Shown piece by piece: positions 58,171 to 64,000 of a stretch of DNA of 64,000 nt (position 1 is its first letter; each line of letters starts with the position of its first letter). A program made the position numbers and the translations under genes. A model generated the notes under the pieces. The model did no database searches and was not told where the DNA came from. It saw nothing but the letters and a program-made list of their open reading frames with translations. This stretch comes from Xestospongia muta (Eukaryota; Porifera; Demospongiae; Haplosclerida; Petrosiidae), in assembly GCA_963693285.1 (NCBI GenBank), contig OY848919.1:13105639-13169638 (forward strand), given 5' to 3'.

Positions 58171-60387
58171 CTAAATATCAAACTTTATATATAAATTCAG
58201 CTCTTTTTTAATATTCTCAGTCCATTCTTTAGCTATACTATGAGCTGCTAGTTTGCATGGACCTTCTTGTTCAACTAAACTCTGTAAAAATAACTGACAA
58301 TGTTCCACTAACTTCTGACCATCATGTATAAAGCTCATGACTGATTTGAATTCTCTCATCATATCATTAAAATTTGCTGCATCTTTGGTTTGTTTAGATA
58401 TTAGACCATGAGAATACATGTCTACAGCAAATGATATAATAGATGTCTTCAGCAAATCATCCAAAGCAGCATGACTCTTGGTAAGAACATCTTGTATGAT
58501 TTTTCTAACTTCATTAACTTTATCACCAGATAACAATAGATCATATATAAATTGGTATGTTAAAACTTGTATAATAATATTATACTTAATAATATATTAG
58601 AAAGAAGAGATCACCTATAATATGATGGTTAGTTAATGTTTATAATTATGTTTTAGCTAGCATAGAAAAAATGTAATACATCAATGTGCAATTAACATTA
58701 TACACTAGATCCTAAACCTTGAAACCTAAATGTATTAATTTCACATTAAGGTATTGTTTTTTTCTGATTAGGCTCTAGCCACAGTATCTTTAAAAATGAT
58801 TTTTATGATTTTGTGTTCATTCTTTTCTTATCTAACAAAAATTCATTTTAGCACTGACATGATAATTACATGTAGTGACATCAAACGTTACTGTAATCAG
58901 GAGCTCATGAGCGTCGTGAAGGAGTGTCAAACTCTCTTCACCAACTGTTGTCGAATCAAGGCTTAGAACATATGTCCATATATGGACATAACTGCTAAGT
59001 GTTTTGCATTTTAATAGCTTCTGGGCTGTAACCTCTTAGTAGGTGTGCTTTAATAGATAAATTTAAGAGAAGTCAAGAAGTTAAGAAGATGGCCAAGTGA
59101 CCTTGAACAACATATATCATTATATTCTGACACAAGGTAACTCTAAAGTGTCCTGGTGTTCTATGTGGACAAGGTGTCACAGGCCAAAGTGCCTACTTCC
59201 TTGTACCACACAGCAAGGAAACTACCAAACGTTCATTATCCTTGTAATGGACGCAAAAAAGCTGGCAGAAAGTTCTTTATAAGAACTCCAGCAACTTCCC
59301 TAGCCTGAGACTAGTTTTCATGTAGTGCCAGAGAACTAGTCTTGTTGAATAAAGTGATATATGTTGTTCAACTGTTTCCACTTCTTTAATGACAAAAACC
59401 TCCATACCTCCAAGTCCAATTCTTTTAAACATTTCTCGATGTACATAAGTTCTTTCTTAGTTTCAACTTCGTTTTACTCGCCATAGATGATTGTAATAAT
59501 ATTCATTGCTCCATCACGTACTTAGCAGTACTTATGCTATGTAAGTGTATTTTCCTTATATGGAATAATCCTTGACCGTGTTTCAACAATGGTTAGAATA
59601 CAAATAGTGAAGCTCATGCGCTCCTGCTGTAATATATACCAGGAAATTTTGAAGTAATTAAAATAACATAACAGACAGGAAGCAATACAACAATTAACTG
59701 CAGTGTTTACATAACTAACAATATTCATTGTGGTAATTACTAGCTATTAATAATAAATAATAATAATTACCACTTACTTATATCTTGTGTAGAAGTACTC
59801 TTAAAAGCTGATGCTATACTTGATGCTCCTTCTTAAAAGAACATGACTATATATAATATAATGGATTACTTACCATTTCTACTATTATCAAGAGATCGTA
59901 TAATATTTATCTTCATGTTATTAGGTTTGATTCCTCTTAATGATATACCATATTTTATTTCATCCACTGTTTCTGGTCCACGTCTAGCAGACACAGTGAT
60001 CAGTATAGAAGGACAACTTGGAGGGTTTTGAGAACCAAACAAGTCTATATCACTTTTATATAATACCTATAAAAATTACCCATCAACACATGTACATCTA
60101 TAATATCCAATATACCAATGGGTCTTGATGAGGGTAGATATTCCATCCATTAAAAGGATACTCTTGTTTTTCATTAGGGATTAATTCAATGTAACCATCA
60201 TCTTTTTCAAATGTGAAGGATAAATGAAAATCTTTCTCAACATCAGATGGAAGAGATTTCTTTATATACTATATATATATTCTATTATATTACACAACTC
60301 TAATAGTGTTTCACTCACCTCTAACAAAGCATTGAGATGTTTAGCAACCACAAAGTGCATTAACCATTTGGTACCAGGACATTTAAC
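58171..60387 (-). pseudogene. M13: UPA-like - domain E - CARD-like gene tail truncated by an inversion
   Basis: Exons 60319-60387 (partial), 60116-60268, 59874-60066, 59778-59831 and 58171 to about 58536 follow the M9 order. Domain E reads DLFGSQNPPSCPSILITVSA. The CARD-like exon (DMYSHGLISKQTKDAANFND) has lost its acceptor and leader to a deletion near 58537. At the 5' side the UPA-like exon stops inside VKCPGT at 60387, where an oppositely oriented sequence begins. The reading frames of the middle exons are open, so the damage is recent. No start remains. Confidence 0.6.
58898..59626. mobile_element. hAT-like non-autonomous element, 729 bp, with target-site duplication
   Basis: The ends CAGGAGCTCATGAGC and, inverted, CAGGAGCGCATGAGC match in 14 of 15 bases. 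The element is flanked by CTGTAAT on both sides (58891-58897 and 59627-59633). The paralogous intron at 36223-36240 has a single CTGTGAT with no insert, an empty site. Short TIRs starting CAG and a 7-8 bp duplication fit the hAT superfamily. The frame at 59097-59282 lies inside and is not a transposase. Confidence 0.75.
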
Positions 60388-61321
60388 TGTTTGGGATGGA
60401 CGTACAAGAGATAAGGTAAGAAATGAGTATAGTAGATAATGTGTGAATGTCGATGTATAGGAGGTGAGGAAGCTTGAGGAGGAGACTAGAAAGGCATTAG
60501 CTGAAGTAAAGGAGTTAAAATCATGTCTTGAAGGTGAGTTAGCATACAAAATAATGTATATTTGAAACATTGCCCTGTATAATAGAAATGTCTTATAATA
60601 TATGTATATATTCCATTTAGTTAATATCACTATGGATGAAGACCAATCGTCAACTGATACTTTATCAGGTACATGTACATAAATGGAAATATAACTATGT
60701 ACCTAATGTAAACAGAGAAGCTGAAAGCATTGGACAGAATGAGTAAAGCAAAGACGTTAGAGCTGAAGTCAGTGAGACAGTCATTACAACAGAAAGAAAG
60801 GGAGATAGAAGAATTGAAGTCTAAACTCAAAGAAAAGGAAGGTAAGATGAACACTGATGTAATAGTGTGATTGTCAACTCAGCAATTTCATTATGTGTAT
60901 TATAATATGTCCTATAGAATCTAGTATTATAGAGATAGGAATCATACAATCAACTAAACAGTCATCAGGTATCTTAGTACACACTGATATGCTATATTGA
61001 TTAAACAGTTATTCTGTTACTTAATTAGAAGACAAGGAAAAAGAGATAGAGACACTACAGGAGAAATTAACAATGCTAACTTTACAATTAAATGAGAGAG
61101 ATGAAAAGATCAGTCAAGCGGGATCAGAAACTAAAATGCAGTCTAAAATAAGTAAAGCAAAAACAATTGTGATGAAACAATTCAAGTCCGCTTTTAAACG
61201 AAAGGAAGGTAAATTAAATCTTAATTATAAAGGAGTTTATTACATATCTCTAGTACTCAGCAGTACAGACAATGATGATCCACTATTGTCATCAATTAAA
61301 CACTCATCAGATATACAGTGA
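60388..61321 (+). pseudogene. Inverted coiled-coil gene fragment on the plus strand
   Basis: Exons 60388-60415 (TVWDGRTRDK, the end of a domain X), 60461-60533, 60621-60668 (SSTDTLS linker), 60716-60841, 60918-60968, 61029-61208 and 61254-61321 are in phase and open, about 190 residues, ending HSSDIQ and a stop. The coil exons are rich in Lys/Glu heptads (LQQKEREIEELKSKLKEKE). It matches the M4/M6 minus-strand order but is turned round; its 5' part is lost at the junction 60387/60388. Expression is unlikely without a start. Confidence 0.6.
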
Positions 61322-61617
61322 AGTATAATACATCCACTTATGTAATAGTTAACTAACATTATCATAAATGTAGTTATCAGAGTATCTCCTATAATTATAA
61401 TTATATGTCCAAATATGGTATTCAAGGATCAAATGGTTACTCATCAGATAAAGTTCTATAACAGGTAGAAAAATTTAATCAACTTTGTTAGAGTTAAACC
61501 TTACGTCAGTGGTAGTTAGTTGGTATCATTCTTGTTATCATATTAATATACTAATGGTAGTCTTTCTAGTTCTACTATTTCATGATCATGTTACCAACCA
61601 AAAACCTTTCCCATTAG

Positions 61618-61804
61618 GATCACCAATGCCAGGCAGACATATTGTAAAAATAGAGGAGGGTCGTACCAATGAACATTTAAATAGACCATACACATCACAG
61701 GTAATAGTTACTAGTTATATTACTAGTTATTATATCTATAGAAGATCAACAACACTAGTGCTCCAAAACCTCAACTATTTCTGACAACCATCATAATCAA
61801 GTAA
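61618..61804 (+). pseudogene. P8: last two exons of the cassette gene with a hybrid exon
   Basis: Exon 61618-61700 starts with an unrelated GSPMPGRHIVKIEEGRTNEH and ends with the cassette LNRPYTSQ. Exon 61742-61804 reads KINNTSAPKPQLF and ends TIIIK, stop, as in P6. The acceptor at 61617 (phase 1) could be reached from 61208, so a transcript joining the inverted coil fragment to this tail is possible. Confidence 0.5.
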
Positions 61805-62028
61805 GAAACCTCTTTTATGACAACAACTAATTCACTAGTACTAGTAATAAGAGAGTACAGGATATATGTATATATATATATATATATTCAGCATAACAGA
61901 AAAATACAGCTAGTGTAATAAATTATATTGCAGCAATACTCTAAAACTCAATATCAAATTTTATATGTTATATTCAGCAAAACAGAAAATACAGCTAATT
62001 TAATAAATTGGATTGCAGCAATATACAA
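61805..62028. repeat. AT microsatellite and spacer
   Basis: A TATATA run lies at about 61866-61890. The phrases GAAAATACAGCTA and AATAAATT occur twice, before the M14 stop. Confidence 0.5.
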
Positions 62029-64000
62029 TCACTCAATATCAAATTCTATGTTTATATTCAGCTTCTCTTTAATATTAGCAGTCCATTCTTCAGCTATACT
62101 ACTAGCTGCTCGTTTGTTTGGACCTCCTTGTTTAGCTAAACTCTGTAAAAATAACTGACAACATTTCATTAAGTTTCGACCATCACGTGTAAAGCTCATG
62201 CCTGACTTAAATTCTCTCATTGTGTCAGTAAAATTTGCTGCATCTTTGGTTGTTTCGGATATTAGACCGTGAGAATACATGTCTGTAGCAAACGATTTCA
62301 TAGATGCCTTTAACAAAGTATCCAACTCAGAGTACTGCTTAGTAAGAACATCTTGTATAATTTTTTTAACTTCTGTAACTTTATCATCAGATAAGACTGG
62401 ATGTCGGCAAGAAGCAGCACTTTCAACTTAATATATATATATAAATTAGCATGTTAAAATGTAGAAAGGTTTCAAATGTTCTCTTACTTGTATCATATCT
62501 TCGTCTTAAAGATAAATTGATAAAAATCTCAGTACACTGTTCCATTCCTAATACCGGAACTTTGTAATGGAGTCTCTTTGCTGTGTCATTTTCCTCATCT
62601 GCATACACATCTATTATACATGATGGAGGCTCCAAACATTTGTCACTTCCAAACTTTTTAATAGAAGTATATTTCAGCTAAACAAGAAATTATATGATTT
62701 GTTAAGTGACAGTTTTTTAAATAATATTAGAAGATTGTATGTATATAAGGAACTCATAATTTGAAATGGATTACTTCATGAGATAACTAGATATACTATA
62801 CAATTATATTAAAGATTCAAGTTACAGTTATTAATATAAGAGACATTTCTTACTGTCAGAGGTAGCCTTCGAGGTCTAATTTCCCAACCATTAGGAGTTT
62901 TATCATGATACTTTTGAATATCAAACTCAACATCAGTTTGTGATTTTAGTGTTAAATCAATACTCTGATTTTCCTCAGCACGAGGATGACACTTCTTAAT
63001 ATACTGCAGTGAAAATTATACATATAAATCATATACAATATGATATTACCTGCTGTAGTGCATCAAGATTTTTTACAACAGTGAACATAACTTGCCATTC
63101 CAACATATCTTTCTCTTCATAATAAACTTTACAGAAAAAACTAATATCAGCCTTTTTAACTAGTTTTACTGCAGCTAAAATACACACATTCAATGAATTA
63201 AGATTGAGAATGTTTGTTTTCTTACCATTTTGTGATGCACTGTCAGTTTTTGGTAATGGCTTATGTCTAACCTTATCACTTTGAGTTTCTATAAATTATA
63301 TAGATAAAAGATCAACAAATACGTTCATTATCAGAGAGATGTTTACCTGATTCATTTTTATCATCATCATTTGTTTCATCAGTAGCTCCTTTTCCTGATT
63401 CTGTAAGTAAGCAAACACATCACTCAAAGCAGGATGTTGGGTAAATAAGTGATTTTACCTTTGTAATTAGAAACTTGCAGACCATTTTCAGTTGTTTTTG
63501 GGTCTATAGAATCATTTGTTTCACCATCTTCACTGATATGTGGGTCCTCACTTTTCTGTGAACTACCATCCTCTTTATCTGAGGTGTTGACTTCTTCCAT
63601 GGAATTACCAACTGCAATCAGACAAAACTGAGAGCATGAAATGGAACCATATTGGTTTCCTGGAGTAAAATGGCCTCCTGGAAGAGGTTCAAACTGATAG
63701 GGAAGTGTCATATAATCAATCGGTGCTCTCATAAACTGAAGAGAGTTACATTGTTTTGGTGTCTCTAGTAACACACAATGTTGTATGTTGACAGTGAGTG
63801 GTTTTAGTAGAGGCTTTGCAATAGAAATAGCGTAAACAGCGCTAACAAGCTCAATGTCTTCAGGGAATTTAAATTCACCTCCAGCAAGAGCAGTGATAGC
63901 CACTTCACAAGTCTCTGTTAGTGGCAGTATTCCCTCAGGTGCAGAAAAAGATATTCCATATTTCTCCCAATTAAAATGTTGGGATTGATTTCTCCCTCTG
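62029..64000 (-). CDS. M14: ZU5 - UPA-like - domain E - CARD-like gene, 5' part outside the window
   Basis: Exons 63459-64000 (open to the edge), 63347-63400, 63226-63288, 63050-63174, 62854-63003, 62488-62677 and 62029-62426 join in frame (phases 1,1,1,0,0,1). The first is a ZU5-like domain (HFNWEKYGISFSAPEG, PLTVNIQHCVLL) and an acidic Ser/Thr tail. Two short polar linkers, a divergent UPA-like region (WQVMFTVVKNLDALQQ), a divergent domain E (PPSCIIDVYADEENDTAKRL) and a terminal CARD-like domain (DMYSHGLISETTKDAANF, CCQLFLQSLAKQGG) follow. All exons are open with good splice sites. It differs most from the others in the middle, so it is an older paralog. Probably intracellular; function inferred only. 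Confidence 0.7.

Noticed and set aside
59097..59282. Frame inside the hAT-like element as its transposase
   Set aside because: Too short, and it lacks any hAT dimerisation or catalytic motif.

Overview
The window looks like invertebrate nuclear DNA, most like a demosponge such as Amphimedon. The reasons are the AT-rich sequence, very short introns (about 42-60 bp) with GT-AG ends, genes packed within 100 bp of each other, and a cluster of death-fold, ZU5, ankyrin and Roc-COR genes. The species is inferred, not proven. All genes here are multi-exon, so I rebuilt exons by eye from splice signals and reading phase; the coding spans below contain introns and the exons are listed in each entry.

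Minus-strand layout, in order of coordinates. M1 (1-2795, cut by the window edge) is an N-terminal helical 'SYRR' domain, domain X, coiled coil and ZU5 gene. M2 (3886-5345) is a broken tail copy. M3 (6120-10552) and M8 (30140-34458) are near-identical genes for a predicted four-pass membrane protein with N-terminal death-fold-like and coiled-coil parts and a ZU5 loop. M4 (11683-15718) is a damaged chimera ending in CARD-like domains. M5 (17511-19288) and M6 (21268-26308) combine SYRR, CARD-like, death and domain X modules. M7 (27137-28453) is a death plus CARD-like fragment. M9 (35269-41085) is coiled coil, death, ZU5 and CARD-like. M10 (41636-53740) is ankyrin, Roc-COR and death, and its reading phase lets it run on into M9. 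M11 and M12 are pseudogenes. M13 (58171-60387) and M14 (62029-64000, cut by the edge) are further ZU5-tail genes.

On the plus strand a small unrecognised gene is repeated up to eight times (P1-P8). Six copies (P1-P6) keep the first exon. In four of these (P1, P2, P4, P6) it starts 99-133 bp from the start codon of a minus-strand SYRR gene, so the pair shares a bidirectional promoter carrying the constant 12-mer TGCGCATGCTCA; P5 has the same arrangement at 153 bp. The promoter plus both 5' ends has moved as a cassette and the plus gene has decayed in several copies. Between 60388 and about 61321 a coiled-coil piece lies inverted.

The modules are mostly carried on exons that begin and end in phase 1, so they can be exchanged, duplicated or skipped without a frameshift. 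The products read as adaptor and receptor-like parts of a death-fold signalling repertoire, possibly innate immune, but no function is shown by the sequence. Several non-autonomous transposable elements (hAT-like with target duplication, TTAA-type, palindromic MITEs, tRNA-derived SINE remnants) fill the gaps.
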